Position numbers and translations under genes: made by a program. DNA of 64,000 bases, from the NCBI RefSeq assembly GCF_016862455.1, contig NZ_BOMZ01000090.1:110912-174911 (forward strand), in the 5' to 3' direction. Under the pieces are notes generated by a model. That model was not told where the DNA came from, ran no database searches, and worked only from the letters and a program-made list of their open reading frames with translations. Positions within the stretch are counted from its first letter, which is position 1. Every line of letters begins with the position of its first letter. Origin of the DNA: Actinoplanes utahensis. Lineage in GTDB: Bacteria; Actinomycetota; Actinomycetes; Mycobacteriales; Micromonosporaceae. Positions 37,048-46,039 of the stretch are shown here, in pieces.

Positions 37048-37851
37048 ATGGGAAGGATGATGGTGCGCAGCGCGGTGGCCGTACTCATCGCCCTGATCTT
37101 GATCTTGATCTTTGTCTGGGCCGGCCAGCGGCGGCTGATCTACTTCCCGGACCGGGCGACGCCACCGGTCCCGGCCGGCGCCCGCGAGATCACCTTGCGC
37201 GCCGCGGACGGGTTGCGGTTGGGCGCGTGGCTTTTCACACCCCCGTCCGGTACGCCGGACGAGGGCGTCTCCGTGCTGGTCCTGCCCGGGAACGCGGGCA
37301 ACCGGGCCGGGCGGGCGCCGCTGGCGACCGCCCTGACGAGGCTGGGCCTGACCGTGCTGGCGGTGGACTACCGCGGTTACGGCGGCAACGACGGCAGCCC
37401 GTCGGAGCACGGGCTGGCGCAGGACGCCGACGCCGCCCGCGCCTACCTGGCACAGAGCGGCCGGCCGATCGTGTACTACGGCGAGAGCCTGGGCGCCGCC
37501 GTGGCCACCGCCTTGGCGATCCGGCATCCACCGGCCGGGCTGCTGTTGCGCTCGCCGTTCACCGATCTGGCCGCCGCCGGCCGCACCCATTACCCGTTCC
37601 TGCCGGTGGGCCCGCTGCTGCGCGACCGGTTCCCGGTCCGATCGCTGATCTCGCGGGTGGCGGCCCCGACGGCGGTCGTGTACGGCACCGCCGACCAGGT
37701 GGTTCCCCCGCAGCAGAGCCGCGCGGTCGCCGACGCCGCCGGCAACCTGGCTCAGGTCGTTGTAGTCGACGGCGCCGACCACAACGACCCGATCCTTCTT
37801 GACGGCGCCCCGCTGATCGCCGCGGTGAAGGAACTCGCCGGCCCGGCCTGA
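37048..37851 (+). CDS. Membrane-anchored alpha/beta hydrolase
   Basis: Protein of 267 aa with an N-terminal membrane anchor (VAVLIALILILIFVWAG) and an alpha/beta hydrolase domain of the ABHD13/17 style. It has VLVLPGNAGNRAGRAPLA (oxyanion region), LAVDYRGYGGNDGSPSE, nucleophile VYYGESLGAAVA, Asp in VYGTADQVVP and His in DGADHNDP. It is likely a cytosol-facing or extracytoplasmic thioesterase or esterase. It is transcribed alone. Confidence 0.88.
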   Translation: MGRMMVRSAVAVLIALILILIFVWAGQRRLIYFPDRATPPVPAGAREITLRAADGLRLGAWLFTPPSGTPDEGVSVLVLPGNAGNRAGRAPLATALTRLGLTVLAVDYRGYGGNDGSPSEHGLAQDADAARAYLAQSGRPIVYYGESLGAAVATALAIRHPPAGLLLRSPFTDLAAAGRTHYPFLPVGPLLRDRFPVRSLISRVAAPTAVVYGTADQVVPPQQSRAVADAAGNLAQVVVVDGADHNDPILLDGAPLIAAVKELAGPA

Positions 37852-37957
37852 CAGTCGTTCCGGGTACAGGTCGCCGCCGCACCCGAGTACGACCGGGAGC
37901 TCGTCGACCGTGACGAGCGGATGGCTGCCCGGTACGCCTACTACGGCTAGCCGGCGG

Positions 37958-38185
37958 TCACGTGCGGCGAGCATCCGCTTCTCCATCCGAGTCGTGGACG
38001 CAGGGCGGCGGCTCGATCGCCGTGACCTCCGCCCGGGCAACCTTGATGCCCCACCGGCCGGTCGTCTCGTCGAGTGTGTCCCACAGGCAACGGTTGATCT
38101 CCTCGCGGCTGGTCAGGGTACGGTCCAGGCCGAGGGGGCCGATCACGTCGCGCAGCGTGGTGAGGGCCGCAGCCGGGAATCTCCG
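37958..38185 (-). pseudogene. SPFH/stomatin-like (slipin) fragment
   Basis: The minus strand reads ALTTLRDVIGPLGLDRTLTS then REEINRCLWDTLDETTGRWG and IKVARAEVTAIEPP. This is the middle of an SPFH domain, equivalent to TLRKVVGRHTLDETLSE in the slipin gene at 44415. Both ends of the protein are missing, so it is a remnant of a second SPFH gene. Confidence 0.65.
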
Positions 38186-38358
38186 GTCGCGGTTGGCGGC
38201 ACACGACAGGGGGAATCAGAAAAGCTGCTGCTGATTATCGGCGTGGCAGCGCTGTCGGCCACGATCCTGATGGCGTGGTGAATGGACGCCGTACGCCTCG
38301 GTGATGGCTGTTCGGACAAGCTCGGTCCGCCGATCGACCAACGAGGGAGCGCGAACCC

Positions 38359-38859
38359 GTGTACATCATCAAGGCCCGTCTGTTCGACATCGGTGACGAC
38401 TTCGACATCACCGACGACCAAGGCCGGCGGCTGTACCACGTCGACGGCAAAGTGCTGACCATGCGAGACCGCCTGGTGATCGAGGATGCCTCCGGCCGGG
38501 AGGTCGCTGCGGTGCATCGGCACCTCGTCGCGCTGCGGCCCACCTATCAGGTGACCATCGGCGGCGAGAAAGCGGCCGAGGTACGCAAACACTTCTTCAC
38601 ACCGTTCCGGGAGAAGTTCACCGTCGACATCCCGGGCCCGGACGACCTGGAGATCAGCGGCGACCTACTCGACCACGAGTTCACCGTCGAGCGGGATGGA
38701 CGCGAAGTGGCCGCCGCGTCCAAACGTTGGATCAGCATCCGTGACACCTACGGCGTGCGTATCGCGGAGGGCGAGGACCATCTGCTGATCCTGGCCAGCG
38801 TTCTGGCACTCGACCTGGCCATGGCGCGCGACGCGGACAAGAAGGACGCCGGCGAATAA
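38359..38859 (+). CDS. LURP-one-related family protein
   Basis: A 166-residue beta-barrel protein of the LURP-one-related (YxjI, tubby-like fold) family. It has the repeated strand pattern FDITDDQGRRLYHVDGKVLT, LVIEDASGREVAAVHRH and a final helix LILASVLALDLAM. It starts at GTG 38359. No enzymatic motif is known for the family; it may bind membranes or phosphoinositide-like lipids. No operon partner. Confidence 0.85.
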   Translation: MYIIKARLFDIGDDFDITDDQGRRLYHVDGKVLTMRDRLVIEDASGREVAAVHRHLVALRPTYQVTIGGEKAAEVRKHFFTPFREKFTVDIPGPDDLEISGDLLDHEFTVERDGREVAAASKRWISIRDTYGVRIAEGEDHLLILASVLALDLAMARDADKKDAGE

Positions 38860-39089
38860 GGTGACGGGGCGGGCGGCCGGAGTGTGCAGTCACCGATGCC
38901 GATCTTCGGGCCTTCGCGCAGAGTTCGGATCGAGCGTGGAATAGCAGGTCATCCGAGTGATGTCGTGCGGGCGGTTCTCGGCCGGTAGCAGCGCGGTGTC
39001 GTCCTCCGTTCGGCGAGCGGGTCCCGGCCAGGATGAGCAGCTGACGCGAGTCACCACAACCGGGCGGAGGTCGTGGCGTGCGGCCGGGA

Positions 39090-39722
39090 TCAGCCGGGCA
39101 GAGTGAGGCAGCCCACCCGGGTACCCGCACTTCCGGCCTCGCCCGGCGCGGTCTTGGTGGTCTGGGCGTGAATGACCAGGGACCGGGGCGCCCGAGGCGG
39201 GTCGAAGACCCAGGGCTGGGTGGCGGTGGCTGTGGCGTTGCCGCCGGCGTCGGTGGTGAAGTCGAGCCACACCTCGTTGCGGGGGTTAGCGTAACTGGGG
39301 TCGACCGACGGCGGTGAGGCCGACGCGGCCGGGTCGGCCTGCTGCTGATAGTGCGGTCCGGCCGCGTCACCGGTGGGCCCGCACGGGTTGACGTGCAGGT
39401 GAGCGCCGTAGCCGCGGCTGGGCTGCAGCCCGCTCACCGTCAGCTGGACCGCCGTGCTGTCGGCGGCCGGCATGAGGTTGACGGCGGCGGTGGCTCCGGC
39501 CGGAACGAGCGCCGAGTCGTAGGTGACGGCGGTCGCGCCCGCGGCGTACGGCGCGAACGTGCCGGTCGCTGTGGCCGGGGTGCCGGAGGCCGGTGAGCCG
39601 CCTGTGGCCGCCGACGGGGTCGGCACCACGGCCGGTTCGTCGATGTCTTCGGCGCACCCGGCGAGCAGCGCGGGCGTCAAGATCAGGGCAGTGGTCATGA
39701 GCAGGCCTGCACGCTGCCGCAT
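39090..39722 (-). CDS. Cu/Zn superoxide dismutase-like lipoprotein
   Basis: Lipid-anchored extracellular protein of 210 aa. The signal peptide is MTTALILTPALLAGC, ending in a lipobox Cys. After a Pro/Thr/Ala-rich linker the SOD beta-barrel follows. Metal ligands are visible in YGAHLHVNPCG (HxH), AAGPHYQ and LVIHAQ. ATG 39722 is preceded by AGGAGA. The usual catalytic Arg and zinc loop are not obvious, so activity should not be taken for granted. Confidence 0.75.
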   Translation of the reverse strand: MRQRAGLLMTTALILTPALLAGCAEDIDEPAVVPTPSAATGGSPASGTPATATGTFAPYAAGATAVTYDSALVPAGATAAVNLMPAADSTAVQLTVSGLQPSRGYGAHLHVNPCGPTGDAAGPHYQQQADPAASASPPSVDPSYANPRNEVWLDFTTDAGGNATATATQPWVFDPPRAPRSLVIHAQTTKTAPGEAGSAGTRVGCLTLPG

Positions 39723-39976
39723 GGTGTCTCCTGTCGTCGAGGACTCGGTATGTTTCGGCTTACCCGGCAAGAGCGGGTAGAACCCACGTGAATTGACCGT
39801 AAGCCACGGCTCGACCACGATCCGGTGAAGCTGAGGCGGCGTTTCCCTTCCGATCTCTGGGTGGCCGCCCTGCTGTATTCGACGCTCGACGAAGGAGTAT
39901 GCGTACGAGGCGGAGAACGCTCGGCGTGACAGTGCGGACGCCCTCGCCGATCCCGGTGTGGACGACGACGCGGTCG

Positions 39977-40182
39977 TCAGGACCGTGCGCGGTCACGGTC
40001 GCGCAGTTGCCGGGCGAACCCGGTGTCGGGGATGCCACCGCGCATCACCAGGTCGCGGTAGACGTCGCTGACGCCCTCCCACGGGTTGATCGCGGCCAGG
40101 TGCTCCGGTTGGTCGGCGGTGGTGAACCACGGCGAGACGGCGAGGTAGGAGGTGCCGCTCATGCCGACCTTGCCGGAGGCGG
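39977..40182 (-). pseudogene. CocE/NonD-family hydrolase fragment
   Basis: The minus strand reads ASGKVGMSGTSYLAVSPWFT then AADQPEHLAAINPWEGVSD-like sequence and VYRDLVMRGGIPDTGFARQL. GMSGTSYLA is the nucleophile elbow of X-Pro-dipeptidyl-peptidase-type (S15) hydrolases. Only about 65 residues remain. It is joined directly to an unrelated nitroreductase scrap in another frame. Confidence 0.6.
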
Positions 40183-40317
40183 CCCTCGGCGTCCGTCACT
40201 CCGAGCCGGCGAGCCGGGTCGGACGACGGCTCCAGCATCTCGCCGGCGAGCCGCCATCTCCACGGCTGAGTGTTGAGCACCGACGGGGCGCGCAGCGACG
40301 CCCGGGCGGCCGCCTCT
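40183..40317 (-). pseudogene. Acg-family nitroreductase-like fragment
   Basis: The minus strand reads ASLRAPSVLNTQPWRWRLAG, then EMLEPSSDPARRLGVTDAEG. The LNTQPWRWR motif is the flavin-binding start of Acg/Rv3131-type FMN oxidoreductases. The sequence then jumps into the CocE-like fragment. The whole appears to be a deletion junction between two decayed genes. Confidence 0.55.
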
Positions 40318-40386
40318 CACCACCGTCGGCGCTGCTGCGGCCCGTACGGCGCGATTCGCGGCGTTGACCCAGCCGCGCGCTGGGTC

Positions 40387-41583
40387 TCACGCGATGAAGA
40401 AGGTTCCGGCTACAAAGATCGTCAGGAACGCCGCATGCAGTGCGGCGCCGATTATCAGGACGGCTCGGTCGATCATCTGCCTGGCGCCGAGTCGTGCCAG
40501 CACCATGAAGATGGCCAGCACTTCGAGGACATAGCGGGACGAGGACATCATCGGGCGGAACCACAGCTCGGTGGACGTCAGCAGGGCGAGGGTGAGGACG
40601 CCGTGCACTAGCAGGTACATCTGATCGCGCCGGAAGCGGGCAGGCCCGGCCACGCAGAGGATCAACAGGACCGCTACGACTACCACGGTGCCGGCGTCGA
40701 GCGCGGCGCCCAGCGTGTCGGTGCTCAGCAGCCCGCCTCCCGCGTGCTGCACTGCGCTCACCCAAGCGGCGCCGGGGAAGGTGTATCGCCGGCCCCAATG
40801 GTCCTGGGCGTTGCTGAAGGCCAGCGGATCGTCGAGGACGACCAGACAGTACAGGCTGTAGGCGGCGGCGCCCATCGGCACCAGCGCAAGGCTCAGCAGG
40901 TCGGGGCGAACGCGGCGGGGTCGCCAGCCGATCTGGCGCACGTACTCCACAGCCAGCGGAGCCATGAGCAGCACACCGAACAGCCGGGTGGCTGAGGACA
41001 ACGCGCCAAGAGTCCCGGCCAGCCACCAGTGACCACGTCGTCCGGCATATAGCGCGCCGGTCAGCAGCAGGATGAACAGCGACTCGTTGTAACCGATGAA
41101 CAGGAAGAAGCCGGTGGGGAAGGCCGCGAGGTACCAGGTGGCGCGTTGCGCCACTTCGGTGCCGAATTCGTGGTGGGTCAGCCGGTACAGCATGGTCAGC
41201 GCGCCGAACACGGCGGCATTGGCGACGAGAAGTGCCGCGACCAGGGCCCCGCCCGGCAAGATCGCGTCGGTGACGCGGATGAGCACCGGGTAGAGCGGGA
41301 AGAAGGCAGGGGAAGCCGGGTCCGCCTGGTAGCCGGATTCGGCGATCCGTAGGTAATGGCCGGTATCCCACTGGTTCAAGCTGAGCAGGAGCTGCGTCGT
41401 CGCGGGAGTGGAACCGCCGTCGCGGCGTGGCAGCCAGGCCAGCATCTGCACACCTACGTGGGCGACGGTGAGGACGGCCCACACGGCAGCGGCAGCCAGC
41501 GAGGCGTCCCGCCACCGGCGCCGCGGCTCGACCGGGGGAAGAAGACGCCGGGTGCTCTCGTCGGGATGGGTCAGAAGCGTCAT
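40387..41583 (-). CDS. PIG-V-like mannosyltransferase, multi-pass membrane protein
   Basis: A 398-residue membrane glycosyltransferase of the PIG-V/GT-C type. It has about ten transmembrane helices and the first-loop motif LNQWDTGHYLRIAESGYQAD, where Asp is the family catalytic residue. FFPLYPVLIRV and YNESLFILLLTGALYAG are also typical. In actinomycetes such enzymes transfer mannose from a lipid-linked donor to lipoglycans or proteins. The N-terminus has a polar stretch of 25 residues. Confidence 0.85.
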   Translation of the reverse strand: MTLLTHPDESTRRLLPPVEPRRRWRDASLAAAAVWAVLTVAHVGVQMLAWLPRRDGGSTPATTQLLLSLNQWDTGHYLRIAESGYQADPASPAFFPLYPVLIRVTDAILPGGALVAALLVANAAVFGALTMLYRLTHHEFGTEVAQRATWYLAAFPTGFFLFIGYNESLFILLLTGALYAGRRGHWWLAGTLGALSSATRLFGVLLMAPLAVEYVRQIGWRPRRVRPDLLSLALVPMGAAAYSLYCLVVLDDPLAFSNAQDHWGRRYTFPGAAWVSAVQHAGGGLLSTDTLGAALDAGTVVVVAVLLILCVAGPARFRRDQMYLLVHGVLTLALLTSTELWFRPMMSSSRYVLEVLAIFMVLARLGARQMIDRAVLIIGAALHAAFLTIFVAGTFFIA

Positions 41584-41813
41584 TGCACCTGCTCAGCCGC
41601 GGCCGCGTTGGCCCGGGTCCGGCACGGACAAGGCTCGGGGTAGTAGGCGGGCCGGGACCGTGTGCGGGCGACGTCCGAATTCGTCGACGCGGACGGGACG
41701 AGATCCTGGGCCAGGTGCTTGTCGCCGGCAATCAGCAGCGTGCCGGTACGCGCAGACCCCGAGTGGCGGCTGCGCACGAACTCGTCAAAAGGCTCGTCAT
41801 GGTCGGTGCTCAC
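41583..41813 (-). pseudogene. SigE-like ECF sigma factor N-terminal remnant
   Basis: From GTG 41813 the translation reads VSTDHDEPFDEFVRSRHSGS, then ARTGTLLIAGDKHLAQDLV. This resembles FDEFVRARGxxLLRTAYLLT and HLAEDLVQ of SigE-type ECF factors. After DLVPSAS no sigma sequence follows. About 550 bases to the left are a glycosyltransferase gene. Confidence 0.5.
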
Positions 41814-42059
41814 GGCTTCCTCTTCGCTCTCACGTGCCCTTGACGGCTGGTCAGGTGGCTGAGGTTGCATGCCGGTCGATGGGGGTGACACTGGTGCGAT
41901 CTTCGGCTAGTCGACGGCCGCCTACGGGGGGTGTGCGCGTCAATTGCAGCATCGCCGCCATCACCGGCTGCCGTGTGAGCTCCGGCTCGGTACCGCCGCC
42001 GGCTCAACGCCTGCCGTACGCCCTGATGAAGGCGTGCACGCCGTCGACCATGGTTTCTG

Positions 42060-42143
42060 CACTCGGAAGCCCGCTATGCCGCCACTGAACTCGCCGGTAT
42101 GGCCCAACGGCTTGGTGTAGCCGTCAGCAACTACCGGGTGTGA
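42060..42143 (+). pseudogene. C-terminal tail of a methyl-accepting-chemotaxis-like protein
   Basis: In frame from 42060, HSEARYAATELAGMAQRLGV then AVSNYRV and a stop. This resembles the extreme C-terminus of MCP signalling domains (AAELxxMAxxLxxLVxxFRV). Only 27 residues remain. No complete gene was found in 41814-42330. Confidence 0.35.
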
Positions 42144-42330
42144 GCGACCGGGCTGGGACCTTGCGGCCCTGCAGGGGTCCAGCGGTAACGTGATCGGCTG
42201 GCTGCGCGCCGGCGAGGCCCTCTCCACAGGCTTTCTCGTCGCCCAGGCCGACGCTGCCGAGCCCTGCGATGCCGATGCTCACGACCGCGACCGAGTTAGC
42301 TGCGGCGGGTGGAGGGGTAACCGTAGTGTC

Positions 42331-43086
42331 GTGAGTACCGATCGCGCCCGACGAGCAGAATCGGGCGGCCGGCCGGAGCCCGGCCGGGATGCCGGTCCGA
42401 GTCAGCTGGAGGACCGGGTCGAGCAGGGCCTGGAGCACATCAGCGCCATCGTCAAACCCTGCCTTCGTGGGTGGCTGCATGCCGGCACCTTCCCGGTCGC
42501 CGTCACGGTCGGCGCTTTCCTGACCGTTCTGTCCCCGGACGACCGATCCAGGGTGGCTTTGGCATTGTTCACGCTGTCGGCGGCGCTGCTGTTCGGCATC
42601 AGTGCGCTCTATCATCGCGGCCATTGGACCGGGCGCGTCGAGAGCATGCTGCGACGCTTCGACCACGCCAATATCTTCCTCATCATCGCCGGGACGTACA
42701 CGCCGTTCTGCGTGCTGGTGTTGCCGCCCGGACAGGCTCGGACGTTGTTGTGGATCGTGTGGTGCGGCGCGCTGGCCGGCGTCGCCTTTCGTGTCCTGTG
42801 GGTCGGTGCCCCGCGCTGGCTGTACGTGCCGGTCTACATCGCCTTGGGCTGGGTCGCTGTGATCTACCTACCCGGGTTCTGGCGCTCCGGCGGCGCTCCG
42901 GTCGTCACCTTCCTGTTCCTCGGCGGCGTTCTATACACTCTTGGAGCCGTCGTTTACGGCCTCAGGCGACCTGACCCCAACCCGCGTTGGTTCGGTTTTC
43001 ACGAGGTCTTTCACGCCCTGACCATCGCCGCGTTCGCCGCCCATTGCATCGGCCTCTCCATCGCCTTGCGTGTCGCCGCGGCGTGA
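42331..43086 (+). CDS. Hemolysin III/TrhA (YqfA-type) family membrane protein
   Basis: A 251-residue integral membrane protein of the PAQR/hemolysin III superfamily with seven predicted helices. Conserved residues include Ser and His in SALYHRGHW, Asp-His in FDHANIFLIIAGTYTPF and HxxxH in FHEVFHALT near the end. These form the zinc-binding hydrolase-like site in the superfamily. GTG 42331 follows GGAGGGG. It could influence membrane lipid homeostasis. Confidence 0.88.
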   Translation: MSTDRARRAESGGRPEPGRDAGPSQLEDRVEQGLEHISAIVKPCLRGWLHAGTFPVAVTVGAFLTVLSPDDRSRVALALFTLSAALLFGISALYHRGHWTGRVESMLRRFDHANIFLIIAGTYTPFCVLVLPPGQARTLLWIVWCGALAGVAFRVLWVGAPRWLYVPVYIALGWVAVIYLPGFWRSGGAPVVTFLFLGGVLYTLGAVVYGLRRPDPNPRWFGFHEVFHALTIAAFAAHCIGLSIALRVAAA

Positions 43087-43186
43087 AGCGCGCCGGTCCC
43101 GGCATGCGCCGTGCCCTTCGGGCCGCTCGGCCCGGACGCGGCGCACCTGACCCGTGGCCGGCGGCTCGCCGGGCGGACCGCCGTGC

Positions 43187-43381
43187 TCACGCGTTCTGAG
43201 GGATACGGCCCGCTGAGGCCAACACGTCCGCGTCGATCCCGAGATTCGCCAGGAGGCTGCTGTTCTCGCCGATGTCGCCGATGTCGGGCAGCGTGCGATC
43301 GAACCAGTCGGCGCGTGCGAGCTTTCCCCTGGACCGCAGGATGGAGACGATCTCTGCTTTTCTGGCGTGTGTGGCGGTCAT
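43187..43381 (-). CDS. Small conserved-looking cytoplasmic protein
   Basis: A 64-residue protein from ATG 43381 with GAGGAAGAG ideally placed upstream. MTATHARKAEIVSILRSRGK is a basic helix. The middle has acidic DRTLPDIGDIGEN and the C-terminus is LLANLGIDADVLASAGR. I recognise no family. Ribosome-binding site and coding bias make a real small gene likely. Confidence 0.6.
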   Translation of the reverse strand: MTATHARKAEIVSILRSRGKLARADWFDRTLPDIGDIGENSSLLANLGIDADVLASAGRIPQNA

Positions 43382-43501
43382 GACTCTTCCTCTCGTTGGT
43401 GGTGCGGGCGGCGTGATCATCTGCGTGTCAAGGCGCGAGCGGAAGCCTCGCCATCGACTGTCGCCTCGACCACCGTTCCCGTCGGGATGGTCGTCATCCG
43501 T

Positions 43502-43941
43502 TCACCGGACGACGACGACCGGGCACGGTGCGTGCTGCACGCACTGCTGGCTGACCGAGCCGAGCATGATGCCCGCGAACGTGCCGTGCTCGCGACTGCC
43601 CACCACCAGCAGATCCGCTCCGGTGACCGCGCGCGCCAGCGCCTCGGCTGGGTGGCCTTCGACGACCTGGGCGAGAACCTTGCCGGGATATGACGTCTGA
43701 GTGACGGCCTCGGCGATGGTGTCGGCGAGGACCCTGACCATCGTGGTGGCGTACGTGTCACCTTCGAAGGCTGCGGAAGTCCAGCCGAAGGCCGTTCCCT
43801 GTTTGGCGGGGTCCTGCCAGCTGGTGACCGCTTCGACGGTCGCGCCTGGTTCATGACCCACTTCAATGCGTTCTTCGATCCCGGCGAACCGTCGACTCAC
43901 ACGACGATGCGGTGGCTGCTCTCGACAGCGGTGTCGGCCAT
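43502..43941 (-). pseudogene. Universal stress protein (UspA) gene broken by a stop and a frameshift
   Basis: The intact part encodes GATVEAVTSWQDPAKQG and ADLLVVGSREHGTFAGIMLG then SVSQQCVQHAPCPVVVV, with the ATP-binding GS(R)xHG...GSVS motif of UspA. The natural start is ATG 43941 (MADTAVESSHRIVV). Position VV is followed by TGA where CGA (Arg of VVRVDGS) is expected. The VDGSPGSKNALKWVMNQAR frame then shifts before GATVEAV. At least two lesions separate start from body. A shorter product from GTG 43900 would lack the first strand and ATP-binding residues. Confidence 0.75.
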
Positions 43942-44163
43942 TTCCCTCTTCTCAACGATGCGGTGTCTGGGCGCGGTGGTGTGCGCCTGGCGGGTTTGCT
44001 GAAGGCGCATAGGGTTCCTCCCCGGCCTCCATGGCACAGGCACCGTGGCGGGTCCCGCGCATCCACGGATCGAGCGGGGAGCGGCGCCACCTGCTCAGGC
44101 GGCGAGCCGTGCTCTCCCCAGCTACACGGCGGAGTTCCCAGCTCAGCGACGGTGGGTCTCAGC

Positions 44164-44297
44164 GGCCACCGGGGTCCCGGGCGGCCCTTCGACCGTACGC
44201 CCTCTTTGCCGGGCCTGCCGAACCCGTGCGACAGCCACGCTGCCGGGTGTCGCGAACAGGCGTAGTGTCAAGGTTGTCGCCCGGGACCCCGGTGGCC
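44164..44297. repeat. Perfect 20-bp terminal inverted repeats, 134 bp apart
   Basis: GGCCACCGGGGTCCCGGGCG at 44164-44183 is the exact reverse complement of 44278-44297. The 94-base interior has no gene. The layout looks like a miniature inverted-repeat element or a long-stem RNA. I see no target-site duplication at the ends. The rest of 43942-44414 shows no supported gene. Confidence 0.7.
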
Positions 44298-44414
44298 AGG
44301 TGGTTGGCTGCTGTGCGTGGTTGGGCTCTCGCCTCCGCAGCGATCGGCTGCGTTCCTCATGCAGATTGTTCCCGGGCACGAATATCCGGCTACGGCCGAA
44401 GTCAGGATTCCACC

Positions 44415-44969
44415 GTGTGGTACCTGTGGATCGCCCTCCTCGTTCTCTTCATTCTCGGCCTGGCCTACCTCGCTGTGAAGGTCGTCAAGCAGTATGAGCA
44501 GGGAGTGCTCTTTCGGCTCGGCAAGGTCATCGCCGTCCGGAAGGCCGGCCTCACCGTGATCGTCCCGTTCGTCGACGTGCTTGACCGGGTGAGCCTGCGA
44601 ATCGTCACGATGCCGATCCAATCACCGGGCATCATCACCCGCGACAACGTCAGCGTCGACGTCTTTGCGGTCGTTTACTTCCGGATCGTCGACGTGCGGA
44701 AGTCCGTCGTCGCGATCGAGAACGTCGGTGCGGCGATCAATCAGATCACCCAGATCACCCTGCGCAAGGTTGTCGGCCGGCACACTCTCGACGAGACCCT
44801 CTCCGAGACCGACCGGATCACCATCGACATCAAGACGGTCCTGGACATCGCCACCGAGGACTGGGGTGTCCAGGTCACCCTGGTCGAACTCAAGGACATC
44901 CAACGGGAGAGCGCGCCGGCCGGTATGCCACTGATCAACGGCGTACCGATGACGACGACCTCCGGATGA
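44415..44969 (+). CDS. SPFH/slipin-like protein, C-terminally truncated
   Basis: Slipin-type SPFH protein of 184 aa. It has an N-terminal membrane helix (LWIALLVLFILGLAYLAV), then YEQGVLFRLGKV, the DVLDRVSLRIVTMPIQSPGI segment and TLRKVVGRHTLDETLSE. Family members run about 70 to 80 residues further, with LPESMKRxMARQAEAERERR. Here the sequence changes after LVELKDIQ to RESAPAGMPLINGVPM and stops, removing the coiled-coil oligomerisation part. Start GTG 44415. It could be a decayed gene; the frame itself is intact. Confidence 0.65.
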   Translation: MWYLWIALLVLFILGLAYLAVKVVKQYEQGVLFRLGKVIAVRKAGLTVIVPFVDVLDRVSLRIVTMPIQSPGIITRDNVSVDVFAVVYFRIVDVRKSVVAIENVGAAINQITQITLRKVVGRHTLDETLSETDRITIDIKTVLDIATEDWGVQVTLVELKDIQRESAPAGMPLINGVPMTTTSG

Positions 44970-45162
44970 CACAGGGCACCGCACTCGCACGGAAGCGTGC
45001 GTGACCGGCGACGTGAGGCCACAACCGGCTGGCCGCGATGCCGCAGCCGAACGAGTTCCCCATCGGACCGGCGAGTCCATCGGACACCTCACTCATCGAG
45101 GCAGAAGCGCAGCCGTGCCGGCGGGGAGGAGGGACCCACCCGATGGCGGCACCGACGGTCGG

Positions 45163-45690
45163 ATGGTGAGGCGCGTCGCTGCGGCGTGGCAGCGTGCCCC
45201 GCGCCGCCACGGCCGGCTCGATCACCTCGCCCGCGCCGCCGTTCGGTACGACGAGGCCTAGCTGCCGCCGTCACCTACTACGCGTTCTTCGCGACGTTCG
45301 CGTTCGTCCTGCTGGGTTTCTCGGCTTTCGGGTTCGTCCTCGACCGGCCGGAGGCGCAGCAGGCGCTGCAGCGGTACCTGGCCGAGAACCTGCTGCCCAG
45401 CCTCGACGTCGAGCAGATCCGTGTAGCCCGCGGCACCATCGGGGTGATCGCGTTCCTGGGACTACCGATCACCGGGTGGTTCTGGTCGATGCCATGCGGT
45501 CGTCCATCCGCAAGGTGTGGCGCCTGCCCGAATACCCGTCGCGGAACGGTGGGACTGCTGTACTCCCTCAACATCATCAACCAGCTCGTCCTGCCCGCCA
45601 CGGCCCTTGCCGCGGCCAGCGTCACCGGCGCCGTCACCGACTTGTCCGCCAGGGGCGGCTCGCCGAGGTGCTCCACCGGCCCGGTGTCTT
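45163..45690 (+). pseudogene. YihY/BrkB-type membrane protein, frameshifted
   Basis: Pieces of one protein lie in three frames. MVRRVAAAWQRAPRRHG and LDHLARAAVRYDEA come first, then a stop at 45259-45261. AAVTYYAFFATFAFVLLGFS and FLGLPITGWFW follow in another frame, and VDAMRSSIRKVWRLPEYPS in a third. All match consecutive parts of YihY/BrkB proteins. It is certainly inactive. Confidence 0.75.
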
Positions 45691-46039
45691 GACAGCCGGC
45701 GTCGATGAACCGTTCCCACGCGGTGCGTTTCTCGTGCGGGAACGGCCTAACGGGGCCGCAACAGGCATGTTATTGCGCCGGATGAATGACCGGTCGGCGG
45801 CGTAGGCTCCGGCCGCCGACGGGCGGTGGTGGTGGAGAGTATGCACAGCGATCGTGTCGAGGGGCAGGCGGGTCCAGCGGCACGGTACGGTTTGTAAGCT
45901 GTGTGGTGTTCGCCCTTACTGTCCGGCCCGTCTACCGGGCCCCGGTGTGGAGGTGTCGCCGTGTCACGTCGTGAGCAGCGTGATAGCGCCGGCTCGCCAG
46001 GATGTCGCCGTGCCGGCGGGGGCCGGACAGGGGGCGGCG
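45691..46039. other. Intergenic region before the GAF-ANTAR genes
   Basis: No gene supported. It includes an inverted repeat, CCGTTCCC and GGGAACGG (about 45710-45752), with an inner ACG/CGT pair. It should hold the promoter of the GAF-ANTAR pair. I could not identify promoter boxes. Confidence 0.35.

Noticed and set aside
44031..44414. Upstream extension of the slipin frame
   Set aside because: The extension is low-complexity, runs through the 20-base inverted repeats and lacks SPFH features. GTG 44415 starts the membrane helix.
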